Assembly: GCA_008828725.1 (NCBI GenBank)
Contig: MEHQ01001493.1
Coordinates: forward strand, 176,454-240,453
Reading direction: 5' to 3'
DNA: 64,000 bases
Source: Saccharina japonica
Taxonomy: Eukaryota; Sar; Phaeophyceae; Laminariales; Laminariaceae
Part shown: positions 23,501 to 35,487 of the stretch, one piece after another
Numbering within the stretch: the stretch's first letter is position 1
How the letters are laid out: every line of letters begins with the position of its first letter
Made by a program: the position numbers and the translations under genes
The notes under the pieces: model-generated
The model's database searches: none
Seen by the model: the letters and a program-made list of their open reading frames with translations, nothing else
What the model was told of the DNA's origin: nothing

Positions 23501-26500
23501 GGGGTTCGGGTTATGTCTGGGGTTGGCTTGGTCTGGGTCGACGGACAAGGTAGAAATTTACCACACACAGCCTGCACATTTTTTTTTGCCGGTTGCTCCT
23601 GTCCTGCACATAGGGCGCGCCACGATAGGAGTAGCACCGAAATCTCGCGAGGCTCCTCATTGTCAGAAAGTATACCACTCTGTCCCGAAATATAAGAACC
23701 ATTTGCACAGTAATATTCAATGAATATGGTGCTTATATTTCGGTACATAGTGGTATATACTAGTGTAGTACGGGGAATAGGCTACGTTGCTTTGCTATAT
23801 ATGCGCCAGCCACCAATACCGGCATTATAGCGACAACCGGCACTACTCCGCGCACTGCCGCACTGGTCAATCCCATATGTGCCAAACGATTCCACAGGCA
23901 CTAACTACTATTACGGGTGCCCATAGTAAACACTAGTAAATAGGACCAAATATTGTTGGTAAAAATAGGGAAATATATGGGGTTTTGTGTGTACCGTAGG
24001 TTCTATTTACTATGTATTACTATGTATTACTATGGGCACCCGTAATAATATAGCTGGCAACCGGCACTATAGAGGGACCACAGGCACTATAGAGGGGCCA
24101 CTACTGTAAAAATAATAGTGTCGTGCGTACCAGCTGCCGAGGCGCTGGTAGTCCGTGCTATCACGCGGGAACATACATACTGTATTATAGTGATGATCGA
24201 AACCAAATATGGTGTGTACATATTACTAGGGGGGATGTATGATTTCTGAGTCCATCGTGGGTTCTGATTACTATACTATTCTTACTACAATAGCCCACCC
24301 CGTAATAGCCCACGTTCTTTTGTGAGAAAAATGAAAGAAACCCCAGCCCGATGGACGATCCCCAAGGCCGAGGAATACAACGAACGATAGCGGTAGCGGT
24401 AACATTCTAATGGTATTCACGGTCGGGAGAATTCACAGCTGACGTGTTTCTTAGTTTATTATAAAATGTTTATAATGGTATTCCAACGATAAGGCATGCC
24501 TCATAAGGCGTATGGCTTATTGGGCGCAAGTAGCTCCTCACTTGAATCTCAAGAGCCCCGTCATGCAGATTTTGTTTTTTGCAACAAGAAATGTGCTTGT
24601 CCTATATAGGCTAAGTAAGCATCAACCAACCGACCAAGGCATGGTATATACTGCATATTCGGATATTCTGTTGGACTTGCTTCAAAATTCCGAATACGTG
24701 ACCAAAACAGGACGAGCGAAAGCTGTACCGAGTAAGAGAACACACTATTAATAGTTAAGTCTCCCCCCGCCGATCCCGCCTCCGCCTCCGCCGCCTGCCC
24801 CCACCCCAAAACCACTCCATCCCCCCCCTGCCCCCACCCCACCCCACCCCACCCCACCCACTGTACACTGCATTTCTTGGGACACTATCGTTAACAAACA
24901 GGCGGTAATGGCTAGGTGTCGAGGGGGGTACGCCGTAACGATCCTCGTTAACGGTTACGGAATATTGGCTTTCCGCGATCCCCACGGCATTCGTCCCTTG
25001 TGCCTCGGCTCTCGCCCGGGGGGGGGAGGGGTCGGCGTGGGCGGCATTGTCGGCGCGACCTCAGCAGGAGGCGGTGGTGCTTCCGGGGGGGGGGGGGGGN
25101 GGGGGGGGCTCAGGAAAAATGGATTTGGGGGTCGCCTCAGAATCGTCGGCGCTCACGGGGTTGGGGTTTTCCCTGAAGAGGGATGTTCGCGCCGGGGAAG
25201 CTGTGTTTTTGGATGCTAGTACGAGGGCGGTGTCGAGTAGGATTTGCGCGCCTCAGCAAATTCAGCAGCAGCAGCAGCAGCCGCAGGAGCAGCCGCATGA
25301 ACAGCAGGAGCGGTGGTTGCATCGCGAGGAGAGGAAGGGGGACGGGGGAGGAGAAGGGGGGGCGGGGGGCCGGGGGGAGAGGGAAGAGGTTGGGCGGAGC
25401 TTGGCGAGGTTTAAACCGTGCCTGTTCGAGTATGTTTACATGGCCCGCCCGGATAGCATCATCGACGGGGTACCGGTGAGTTTAAAACAAATGCTTTACG
25501 AGCACATGCGACTTTCTAATTTTGACGGCGCCATAAAAATAAAGGACCCCCTTTCGAGATTCCTGAATTGTCCGCCGTACGCCGGCGGTTTTGCCGCCCA
25601 CCACCACCCACCAAGGCCCACAAGTTGATGAATGACAGTTACAAATATCCCGCCGCACAAGCTTCTAGCGACCAGCTATGATACGTAGATACCATATTTG
25701 TTTACGAGTAATTTGCTAGTTTAAACGAGCCTTTTTTCTAAAAGCGAATTTTGCTAATTTACACGGCCGTTTTCTAAAAGCGAGTTTTGCTGATTTACAC
25801 GGCCTTTTTCTAAAAATGAGATTTGGTGATTTACACGACCGTTTTCTAAAAGAGCGAGTTTTTCTAATTTACACGGGCCTTTTTTCTTAAAGCGAGTTGC
25901 TAATTTACACGTACTACGTGCTCGCGGGAATAGCAAGTCACTCACACCTCCACACCCACACTCCTGTACGCAACAGGAGCCCGGGGCCAGCATCGCTGTA
26001 ACACCCGGCTCGGTGGATGGACCCAGATCAATAACAGAGAGAGAAACAGAGTGTCATTACATGCATCGTAGTCGGCGACGTTCCCGATAGCGGTTACATG
26101 TTGCGGTTCACGCAAGAACATGCCTGCCTGCATATCAGTACTGAACCCGTGGATATACTAGAGGAAAGTCCCCAGACGCACACACGGCCGTCTGAAATAT
26201 TATTGTGGAGCTAAGGCTCCGTTTGAGCTGGGTTACGAATGAAGCCGGATATCCACGCTTCATTCCAAGTAGTTTGTCCCCAGATACGTGGGACCAGTTC
26301 TCAAGGAGTTAAACAGCTGTAGCACATATTTCGTGATTTCCGCGCCGATTTCTTCGTTCTTCTGTTTTTGAATCAGGTGTACGCGGCACGCGTGGCAATG
26401 GGCTTGAGGCTCGCGGCCAAAATTGCCCGAGAGGTTCCCCTGGGAGAGGTAAGGTGTACGCACGTAAACACGTACCAGTATCTGGTACATACGTACGTAG

Positions 26501-29500
26501 TCAATCCAAGGGTGTACTTAGTAGGGTATATACTCGGGAGTATAATCGAGAGTCGACCATCTGGAGAAACGCATGGTACTGACATGGTTCCAATATTAAT
26601 AGTTGAATCTGAAACTACTGTGGTTGGAAGTATAAGTATGTACATGAGAGCATTCTCTTGTCAGCGCACCTAACAGCGAAAGCACCGAGTTTTTTTTCGG
26701 AAAATTCAGAGGATACTGAAAGAAGACGTGGTAATGTATGTATATGTACCCGGTTGTGTACCTGGCTGTTTTTGTCATACTCGGGTATATCCCTTCTTCT
26801 TTTTTCCATGTCCTGTCTACAGGTGGATGTGGTAGTCCCTGTGCCCGAGACAAGCCGGATAGCCGCGATGCATTGCGCTGCGTCCTTGGGTCTTCCTTTC
26901 GAAGAGGGCCTCACCAAAAACAGGCGAGGACAGACAAAGGGTGACAATCCTCTTCTCAACATTTATCATTCCCACCACTAGTACATGGGATTGAGTGTGG
27001 ACAATTGTATTTATAAGTGACGAACGTATGGTTTCAGGATTTGGAGTAGGGCTCAATCTCAGTCTCCCTCTTCACATTCCCACCATTGTTATATGGGGTT
27101 AAGCTTGGGAATGGTTGTTCGAGACTTGCGCAGTGTATGGTTGCAGCATGGTGATAATTGTTAGTTCATTCTTTCGAAAAATTCCAATACTCGATGTCCT
27201 ACCCTAAAGACTAAAGCTCAACTTGGGCCTGCCTTTCCAACATGGTATGGTGTGTGCTACATGCCTTATACGATAGAGGTACTACTCTATGTAGTATGTT
27301 TATAGCACTGTTTGGCCAAAAACAATTTTGACTACTACTGACCACTGCTGACTATTACTGACTACCAGTATTGTTGACTACGACCGACTATTATTGACTA
27401 CGAGTATTGCTGATTATTACTGACTATTGCTGACTACGACCGACTATTACTGAATATTACTGATTATAGCTGACTACGAGTATTACTGACTATTACTGAC
27501 TATTGCTGACTATTGCTGACTATTACTGACTAATAGTGACTATTACTGACTAATAGTGACTATTACTGACTGTCACTGAGTATTACTGACTACTGTAATG
27601 CAGGCCCATTGAACGATGTTGGCCTGCTATTCCCCAGTGCACGTTTGAGAGCTGGCTATTAATAGACGGTGTACGAGCACGTTGTATACTGCACCCAACA
27701 GAGTACGAGCTCCTGTCCTGCTCGTACGAGTAAACGATCTTAGATCTTAGCGACGCCGATTATATAAATAGGGCAACCAAATCAGAATGTACCGGTATGA
27801 CCGGTACGCAAAAAGGAAATGTTCACACATTGTCTCATCGCAAAAAAGATAGCCCGTACGATAGTTCCGCAACTGGAGTGTATAGCACTAAGTTATGTTT
27901 TTCAGACGTTAGCCCGCAATAATGAAGACACGCGTACGTACTACTGTAGGCAATCTGAAATGGTGTATGTGCTACGAGTATATATACTGCTGCTGCTGTT
28001 GCCGAACGCAGCACATAGTATATAACGCCTCCGCTTTTTTTTATTCGGTTGGAAATTCCAAGTAGTTTGTCCCCAAATACGTGGGACCAGTTCTCAAGGA
28101 GTTAAACAGCTGTAGCACATATTTCGTGATTTCCGCGCCGATTTCTTCGTTCTTCTGTTTTTGAATCAGGTGTACGCGGCACGCGTGGCAATGGGCTTGA
28201 GGCTCGCGGCCAAAATTGCCCGAGAGGTTCCCCTGGGAGAGGTAAGGTGTACGCACGTAAATACATACCAGTACCTGGTACATACGTACGTAGTCAATCC
28301 AAGGGTATACTTAGTAGGGTATATACTCGGGGGTAAAATCGAGAGTCGACCACCTGGAGAAACGCATGGTACTGACATGGTTCCAATATTAATAGTTGAA
28401 TCCGAAACTACTGTGGTTGGAAGTATGCACATGAGAGCATTCTCTTGTCAGCGCACCTAACAGCGAAAACACCGAGTTTTTTTACGGAAAATTCAGAGGA
28501 TACTGAAAGAAGACGCGGTAATGTATGTATATGTACCCGGTTGTGTACCTGGCTGTTTTTGTCATACTCGGGTATATCCCTTCTTCTTTTTTCCCTGTCC
28601 TGTCTACAGGTGGATGTGGTAGTCCCTGTGCCCGAGACAAGCCGGATAGCCGCGATGCATTGCGCTGCGTCCTTGGGTCTTCCTTTCGAAGAGGGCCTCA
28701 CCAAAAACAGGCGAGGACAGACAAAGGGTGACAATCCTCTTCTCAACATTTATCATTCCCACCACTAGTACATGGGATTGAGTGTGGACAATTGTATTTA
28801 TAAGTGACGAACGTATGGTTTCAGGATTTGGAGTAGGCCTCAATCTCAGTCTCCCTCTTCACATTCCCACCATTATTATACTTAGTATGGGGTTAAGCTT
28901 GGGAATGGTTGTTCGAGACTTGCGCAGTGTGTGGTTGCAGCATGGTGATAATTGTTAGTTCATTCTTTCGAAAAATTCCAATACTCGATGTCCTACCCTA
29001 AAGACTAAAGCTCAACTTGGGCCTGCCTTTCCAACATGGTATGGTGTGTGCTACATGCCTTATACGATAGAGGTACTACTCTATGTAGTATGTTTATAGC
29101 ACTGTTTGGCCAAAAACAATTTTGACTACTACTGACCACTGCTGACTATTACTGACTACCAGTATTGTTGACTACGACCGACTATTACTGACTACGAGTA
29201 TTGCTGACTACGACCGACTATTACTGAATATTACTGATTATAGCTGACTACGAGTATTACTGACTATTACTGACTATTGCTGACTATTGCTGACTATTAC
29301 TGACTAATAGTGACTATTACTGACTAATAGTGACTATTACTGACTGTTACTGACTACTGTAATGCAGGGCCATTGAACGATGTTGGCCTGCTATTCCCCA
29401 GTGTGCGTTTGAGAGCTGGCTATTAATAGACGGTGTACGAGCACGTTGTATACTGCACCCAACAGTATACGAGCTTCTGCCCTGCTCGTACGAGTAAACG

Positions 29501-32394
29501 ATCTTAGATCTTAGCGACGCCGATTATATAAATAGGGCAACCAAATCAGAATGTACCGGTATGACCGGTACGCAAAAAGGAAATGTTCACACATTGTCTC
29601 ATCGCAAAAAAGATAGCCCGTACGATAGTTCCGCAACTGGAGTGTATAGCACTAAGTTATGTTTTTCAGACGTTAGCCCGCAATAATGAAGACACGCGTA
29701 CGTACTACTGTAGGCAATCTGAAATGGTGTATGTGCTACGAGTATATATACTGCTGCTGCTGTTGCCGAACGCAGCACATAGTATATAACGCCTCCGCTT
29801 TTTTTTATTCGGTTGGAACAGATACGTGGGGCGTACGTTCATCATGCCCGGGCAGGCCTTCCGGAGGCAGAACGTCAGGAAGAAGCTGTCGGCCGTGTCC
29901 TGCGTCCTGGAGGGGCGGTCGGTTCTCCTGGTCGACGACTCCATCGTCCGAGGCACGACATCGAGGGAGATAGTGCGCATCGTCAAGGAGGCCGGCGCCC
30001 GCAAAGTGTACTTCTGTTCGGCGTCTCCGCCGGTGAGGGGAAACATTGCTAGAGATGGAAGAGCCCGTCCGTGCTTGGGACACGCGCCGCCTTGCCCCCC
30101 CCCTCCCCCCCTCTAATGTCTTCCTGGTCTGTGAAAATCCGACGCGCTCCGCCCCGGCAGTGCAGGGATGTGAGAGTCTATGGGCATACGACTACGCCCA
30201 TGCACGATATGAGTACACCCCCTCTCCCCGCCTCTCCTCCCCGCTAGGGGGGGGGGTACTCATTTGTTGCTCGCCTTGAATCATATGACCATTGACCACG
30301 CATCCCTTTCGAGACGAAGGGGGGGGTAGATAAGGTGATACAGCTGGGGTGGGGGGGTACGAGATTCGGGAGTTTTCTCCCACCTCCCCTTGTGTGGCTT
30401 GCCTTGCCTTGCCTCTGAGAGATCGTGCGTGGTTACGAGATCAGTCCATCGGCAGTCTCACCTCGAAAGGCGAAACGACTCATCTCTTACATTTGGGAAG
30501 CGTTCTTGCTCTCCCTGTATATAAGACGTCTGCTCGGATTACCCGATGCCCGGCGTAGCTGGGTGTACGGTGTCACGTGTGACGACATGTGGAACATTGT
30601 CAGGGGGACGCTGCGTCATAACCCCCCTCCCCCCCCTCTCCTCCCCTCCGCTGCTATACTGTATTGCAACACCGACCCCTCTGATTGCGATGTTTCCGCA
30701 TCTCCACACACACGCTGCGCTGTCTGTTTGTTTAGGTCAGACACCCGAACTGCTACGGAATTGACCTGCCGAGACAGTCCGAGCTGCTGGCGCACGGTCT
30801 CGAAGAGGAGGAGATTGCGGAGGCTATCGGCGCCGATGGAGTTGTTTTTCAGGTCCGTATCGGTCGCGATCGGTTTGCGATTATCTCAAGGACATATCAG
30901 ATAGAGTCATGCTGTCTTAAGGTAGAGGTGCACCATGTTTTTGCCTCATAAGGGTGGTCACTTGAAGAGCTCTATACTAATAGTAAGTCAAAAACTGATC
31001 TTGGAGAAAAATAAAAAATGTGATATACCCGATGAACGATACCACGATCTACAGCAAGTATACAATAAACAATATTGCAACACAAGAAATAATGATTATC
31101 CGACGGTTTTGGGTTAACCCCTTAAGAACTGGTCCCCCGTTTTTGGGGACAAAATACTTGAAATTAGTATAGGATAAGTTTTTTTCAGTTCTGAATGGGT
31201 TAAGGAGCCTTTAACAGATCATTCAGAAAACGTTTCAGCCAAAAAAAGGTATACCTTATATCTCTATCGTAGCACGCGTCATTCACACGAGTAGAACAGT
31301 CTAATATGTATTCCAAAGTCAATGGCTATTGGTCTCTCGGGCCCTTCAGCATTTTGTATTCACAGCAGCAGCAGCAGCAGCAGCAGTAGTTCCGACGCAA
31401 ACCAAAAACGTATGTTTCCAAATTTTCCACCCCCCCCCCCTCTTTTTTGTATCTATAATGCATCTTATTAACTGGTCGTTCTTTACATGTTTCTCCTAGA
31501 ATGTTGTCGATGTTGCGTCTGAACTGGTCCAAGGATACCGCAAACAAAAAAACGCCACGTTAATCATTTTGTTTTTCATTTTTTCGAGGGCGCCTTCTTC
31601 ACCTTTCGCCTTTGATTTCGTGTTACACCTGGTACCTTTTGCCTTGTAGCGTGTGAAAAACCTCGAAGACTGTGCGAATGAGCTACGTACGTACAGCCCG
31701 GAGTGTTCCGACGGTTTCAAGAATAACGCCAAAACCCCCCCCCTCAATATCTCAAACGTTCTTTCACTTTCTCAAAATGGTACCGTGGTCCTTCCGCCCC
31801 CTGCGTTCGATTATGCGTCTTAAGTTGGTCCCAAGAATAACGCAAAACAAAATACATTTTTTCAGTATTTGGTCATTTTTTTCGATGATGCCTTTTTCGC
31901 CTTACACCGTGTACCTATCGCCCTCTAGTTTCTAGTATTTACGAAACCCCGAAGATAGTGACGGTGAGTGGTTTCAAGACTCGTGCAAAAAACTAAAACG
32001 TTTTTTTTCTATATGTTTTCAATTTTTCCGTTTCTTCCCGCCGCCTATTTTCGATGATGGCGTCTATTGATAACTGGCGCAAGAACAACGCACGAAATGA
32101 ACGTCAATTTGTTTTCCCTTATACTCCGAAGTATGGGTAAAACGTTTATACCTTCCCGATGATGCTTCTTCGCCTGGCACCTTGTACCTTACACGTATGG
32201 CCTTCCAGGATTTAAAAGACCTCGAAGACTGCGTGAGCGAGCTACAGCCCGGAGTGTTCCCTGACGGTTTCGAGAACAGCTTGTTCACGGGGGAGTACCT
32301 CATGCCCACCGACATGATAGAGGGCGACCCTGCCGACGCCGCGGGGGGCAGCGTCGGAAGAGGCGGGGAGGGGCGGGTGGTCGACGTGATATGA
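17610..32394 (+). CDS. purF: Amidophosphoribosyltransferase (glutamine PRPP amidotransferase), 10 exons
   Basis: Catalyses the first step of purine synthesis: PRPP + glutamine to phosphoribosylamine. Exons: 17610-17768, 18766-18873, 20527-20607, 22056-22190, 24902-25475, 26377-26448 and 26823-26923 (or copies 28170-28241 and 28610-28710), 29822-30032, 30736-30852, 32209-32394; phases match throughout. Visible motifs are nucleophile Cys2 (MCGVIGIL), [84 protein letters not shown], the PRPP loop [28 protein letters not shown] and [10 protein letters not shown]. The C-terminal half resembles the E. coli/yeast ADE4 class without Fe-S cysteines. The length is about 580 aa, longer than the usual 505 because of a Gly/Gln-rich insert in exon 5. 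Exon 5 contains a G-run with an N where the frame is off by one, most likely an assembly error. Introns 2 and 7 use GC donors. Confidence 0.95.
17806..18715. repeat. Two complementary trinucleotide arrays in purF intron 1
   Basis: 17806-18250 is mostly (gta)n and 18430-18715 is mostly (cta)n ending in (ctc)n. They are reverse complements separated by about 180 bp, so the intron RNA could fold into a very long hairpin. Long apparent reading frames here are poly-Val, poly-Leu or poly-Thr artefacts. Confidence 0.9.
19234..19403. mobile_element. MITE family 2, copy 3
   Basis: 170 bp, ends caggacacctaataagaaac and gtttcttattaggtgtcctg, flanked by TA. Lies in purF intron 2. Confidence 0.9.
19815..20526 (+). 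repeat. Tandem units of about 165 bp repeating the 3' splice site and first bases of purF exon 3
   Basis: Four degenerate copies precede the real exon. Each has gtgctcgggtttccagtaa, a ttcggcgttttcc block, gtccgtgactttgtg, a T-tract and gttgacagccgtttcggaac. Acceptor-like AGs end at 19897, 20173 and 20339 (one copy near 20009 has lost it); the genuine one is 20525-20526. Splicing to 20173 or 20339 would read a stop within about 20 codons. A long C-run (20470-20508) interrupts the last unit. Confidence 0.85.
21021..21149. mobile_element. MITE family 1, copy 3
   Basis: Ends gttacgagggaccatagta and tatgctctcccgtaat in purF intron 3. Confidence 0.7.
21540..21920. repeat. Satellite based on taatgacttactaatagtac
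   Basis: Irregular units of about 20 bp in purF intron 3. Confidence 0.85.
22246..22490 (-). mobile_element. LINE 3' end, 5'-truncated
   Basis: C-run tail at 22246, ggtcaatggtcaaattgac, ctccgtctcgaaaggg, and diverged C-terminal coding sequence, in purF intron 4. Confidence 0.7.
22496..22990 (-). mobile_element. SINE-like family B, near full length
   Basis: Aligns along its length with 16675-17175 and the complement of 33533-34030, from the C-run tail to ttggcgtcggttggc. Confidence 0.8.
23010..23095 (-). mobile_element. SINE-like family B, tail fragment
   Basis: A G-run, gcatggctgtagtcgtacga, and ccctcgcatccctacaat only. Confidence 0.65.
23667..23757. mobile_element. Short MITE (TIR taccactctgtcccgaaata)
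   Basis: About 91 bp with inverted ends. A diverged relative lies at about 19420-19510. Confidence 0.65.
23909..24047. mobile_element. MITE family 1, copy 4 (best preserved)
   Basis: Perfect inverted ends ttacgggtgcccatagtaa and its complement, flanked by TA. A fragment of another copy lies at 24240-24312. Confidence 0.85.
25705..25915. repeat. Tandem repeat of about 38 bp (gcgagttttgctaatttaca)
   Basis: Five to six units in purF intron 5. Confidence 0.85.
27320..27600. repeat. gactattact satellite (copy in first duplicon)
   Basis: Units gactattactgactat and variants. The matching array in the second duplicon is at 29110-29360 and is slightly shorter. Confidence 0.85.
28170..28241 (+). CDS. 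purF: purF exon 6, second copy
   Basis: Same sequence and splice sites as 26377-26448 ([16 protein letters not shown]...). Phase 0 at both ends. Confidence 0.85.
28610..28710 (+). CDS. purF: purF exon 7, second copy
   Basis: Same as 26823-26923, including the GC donor (cag|gcgagg). It joins exon 8 in frame to give KNRYVGRTF. It is the copy nearer exon 8. Confidence 0.85.
30107..30225 (+). mobile_element. SINE-like family B fragment
   Basis: Contains ctggtctgtgaaaatccgac and gcagggatgtgagagtctat, ending atgagtaca plus a C-run. Confidence 0.65.
30245..30325 (-). mobile_element. LINE 3' tail fragment
   Basis: A G-run, gtactcatttgttgctcgcc, ttgaccacgcatcccttt and cgagacg. It stands tail-to-tail with the SINE-like copy just upstream. 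Confidence 0.7.
30906..31280. mobile_element. MITE family 4 (TIR near tagaggtgcacc / tctatcgtagcacgcgtc), copy 1
   Basis: Internal landmarks gagggtggtcacttaagg-like and cagccaaaaaaaggtatacc are shared with 36094-36422, 37045-37291 and 38354-38646. Lies in purF intron 9. Confidence 0.7.
31650..31985 (+). pseudogene. Two fossil copies of purF exon 10 and its upstream intron
   Basis: 31650-31728 retains a degraded NLEDCANEL...SPECSDGF after a ttgtag acceptor. 31931-31985 is more decayed. Both are preceded by the same cgatgatgccttttt and cgcctt blocks that precede the true exon (32209). The acceptor region recurs at 34446-34520 and 36959-37030 (tctaggatttacaacaccc). Confidence 0.7.
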
Positions 32395-33250
32395 CGCTTG
32401 AATGAATGTTAGATTCGGATCTACAGTGGCATGCATTGCTCGAATGTTAGATTCGGATCTACAGCAGCATGCATTGCTCGAATGTTAGAGTCGGATCTAT
32501 CTCATGCCTACCGAAATGATAGAGAGCGACTACATAGGCCGACGCCGCGAGGGGGCAGCGTGGGACTAGGGGAGGGGGGCGATCGACGTGATGTGGTCCT
32601 CGAATGTTGTGCTCGAATGCTAGCTAGATTTAGGCCTAGCAGATGTAGCTCGAATTTTAGATTCGGCTATGAATTCGAACGTTTGATTCGGTTCAAATTT
32701 GAACGTTTGATTCGGATCTATCATATAGACCGATCGTTAGATCCAGCTCTAGCTCGGATGTTAAGATTAGGTTCTAGTTCGAATGTTAGAGTCGGATCTG
32801 TCATATAGATCGAATGTTAGATTTGGCTCAATCATAGCTCGTTTACGTGTTAGATTTGGTTCTAGCTCGTATGTTAGCCCCCCCCCCCCCNATGATAGAG
32901 GGCGACCCTGCCGACGCCGCGGGGGGCAGCGTCGGAAGAGGCGGGGAGGGGCGGGTGGTCGACGTGATATGACGCTTGAATGAATGTTAGATTCGGATCT
33001 ACAGTGGCATGCATTGCTCGAATGTTAGATTCGGATCTACAGCAGCATGCATTGCTCGAATGTTAGAGTCGGATCTATCTCATGCCTACCGAAATGATAG
33101 AGAGCGACTACATAGGCCGACGCCGCGAGGGGGCAGCGTGGGACTAGGGGAGGGGGGCGATCGACGTGATGTGGTCCTCGAATGTTGTGCTCGAATGCTA
33201 GCTAGATTTAGGCCCATAAGCAGAGAATGTAGCTCGATATCTTATTAGAT
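32317..33250. repeat. Repeated purF 3' end with gaatgttagattcgg satellite
   Basis: 32317-32635 and 32892-33211 are nearly identical (the end of exon 10 and the following satellite). The second begins right after a C-run and a single N at 32891. Probably unmerged overlapping contigs; only the first copy is joined to the rest of exon 10. Confidence 0.8.
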
Positions 33251-33532
33251 TCGTCTATATTCGTCTATCGTTCATTCCAACACCTCTTATTTTGAAAGCT
33301 AGAAATTATCTCGTACCCTTTGCCTTTTCATCCTATAAGCCGCGCACATACAAGTATATTGCCCCCCCCCCCCAGGCCATGGGTGGGGGGGGGGGGGTCT
33401 ATCGTACATTCTAACACCTCCTCTTATTTTCGAATCTAGGAACACTACCCTTTGTCTCTTGTTATCCTATAAGCCGCGCACATACAAGTATACCCCCCCC
33501 CACCCCCCCTATAAATATATGATATATTTATA

Positions 33533-34030
33533 GGTTGGGTTGGCGTCGGTTGGCAACGACGCTGTAAAACACGCCACTCGCTGCGTGGAGCTAGACAACC
33601 AGGGTGCCGTTTTATTTTTTTTTATTTTGGCGGTCACCAAAGCTGGCGGTCGAGTAGATCATTTGTGCGGGGTGGAGAACCTTTGCTCCGCACAAAGGGA
33701 ATGGTCGTACCACGTAGTGTTAATATGGTAAGGCGTCCGCGAGGCAGTTACATAGTAAAACCCATTGCTGTCTCCGGAAGTAGCCACACCAGAAATTAAA
33801 TTAACTCATTGAAGCTGTCGTCCATATGCAAGTCCGCCTCAGAGGCGGTTCTTAGCAGGATGCAGCTCACCCTCCATGCGACTCGCCCAATACCCCACGG
33901 CGTTTCGCGCTTGGTGCAAGCAATGTCTGCCTGGTTGGTGAAAACCCAACGCGCTCCGTCCCGGCATTGTAGGGATGCGAGGGTCTATGGTCATATGACT
34001 ACGGCCGTGCACAACATGAGTACACCCCCC
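33533..34030 (+). mobile_element. SINE-like family B, near full length (plus orientation)
   Basis: Runs from ggttgggttggcgtcggttg to gagtaca and a C-run at 34024-34036. It is the complement of the copies at 16675-17175 and 22496-22990. Confidence 0.8.
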
Positions 34031-34042
34031 CCCCCCGCCACA

Positions 34043-34290
34043 CCGGAAATTAAATCAACTCATTGAAGCTGTCGTCCACATGCAAGTCCGCCTGACAAGC
34101 CGTTCTTAGTAGGATGCAGCTCACCCTTCATGCGACTCGCCGGTTAACGCACGCCGCTTCGCGCTTGGTGCTAGCAACGTCTCCTGGTCGGTGAAAACCC
34201 GACGTGCTCCGTCTCGGCATTACACGGATGCGAGGGTCTATGGTCATACGACTGCGGTCATGCATGAATATGAAGTACAAAAACCCCCCC
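34043..34290 (+). mobile_element. SINE-like family B, truncated copy
   Basis: Starts at caccggaaattaaatcaact and ends gcatgaatatgaagtac and a short C-run. It lies directly after the previous copy's C-tail, as if inserted next to it. Confidence 0.75.
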
Positions 34291-35487
34291 ACCTCACCCG
34301 ACGCCACGCTAAAGAGGGTGTGCATAAGGCCGCTCAGAAGCGTTAGGGGGGGGGGTGGAGGCAAGGAGGGGGGGAGGGGGGGGAGGAAGGCAGGCAGTTC
34401 TTCGCGGTGTCCTGGCGTTGCCTCGTGCGCTGTTGTGGGCGTTTTTTAAGATTTTTTTTTCGACGATACCTTTTTCACCTTCCACCCTGTCCTATCGCCT
34501 TCTAGGATTTACAACACCCGAGTGCTGATTGGTTGGCGAGCGTTCATTTGATTGCAGCATTGGATTAACGTGGGACGGCCAGACAGACCGGCCGACACGT
34601 TCGGAGTTTCCGCCACAGAAGACTTTAGTAAACTCCTGACTGGTGCTACGGTAGGGGGGGGTAGCCTGATTTTTACTACCACGTTTACTCCACTCGGGCG
34701 ATTGGCTCTGTATCTCACTCAAAACTGGACGCAGGAATATATTCTTGTCTCAGAGTAGCAAGCATACCATGGTGGTGCATATCTCGAAAGCGTAAAGCGT
34801 TAATAATTAAAAAAACCGCGAATAAATATGGTGGTCACTCGGTGGAGTGGCTCCCATCCGCTGAAAATAATGGACTTAAAGGCGACCCCCCTGCCGTAGC
34901 ATCAGTCTCCTGCAAATAGCATATTTGGTATTTGGTAGAAAGAGGACACCGTTTGCAGCTCCCACTATATGTACTAATATAGCACGCGCCCCTTTCCCCC
35001 TCCTTTTTTTTTTGCCAAAATCGAGAGGCACCACCCTGCATGTATCTTCTCGAGATATCCACCATGAAAATGCCTTCTTCGCTAAGGCTGTGCCCTCTCC
35101 TCGGCGGTGATGCTCGCTGCCCTGAACGGTGCAGTATGCAGTAGTGATTCACCCCACTTTGGAGTTGCACTTTTTTCCTTCTGAGGCGTTTCTTTCTGAC
35201 CGGTTGGGCTCCTCGAAAGGAGCAACTACTGGATACTTCCACAGGTATTATATGAAGTATTGGTTTTAGGTCTACGAGTAGCTAGCGCATATAAATGTTG
35301 GTCGGATTGCGCGAACCAAAGTCTTCGAAAGTTAATATTCCGGGGTGAGATAGTCGAGCTCCTCGTTCGTGTGAGGAGCTCAGGAAATAATAAGCCACCG
35401 CCCCTATAAGGCACCACCCCTACCGTGGCGTTGCTCTAAGTGCGGTATAGGTGCCCAGGCGCAAAAGGACCCACCCGGTATAATGAA

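Larger units (their letters stand above)
26264..29816 (+). repeat. Tandem duplication of about 1.79 kb carrying purF exons 6 and 7
   Basis: Copy 1 is 26264-28048 and copy 2 is about 28050-29816. Exons 6 (72 bp) and 7 (101 bp) look identical in both; introns differ at a few percent. The unit ends 3-5 bases before the exon 8 acceptor, and the junction (ggttggaa|attccaag) shows no N. Using both copies in one mRNA would shift the frame (173 bp), so only one of each exon can be used. Confidence 0.92.

Noticed and set aside
32892-32975. A second gene ending like purF
   Set aside because: Only the last part of exon 10 is present, directly after a single N; best read as an unmerged contig overlap.
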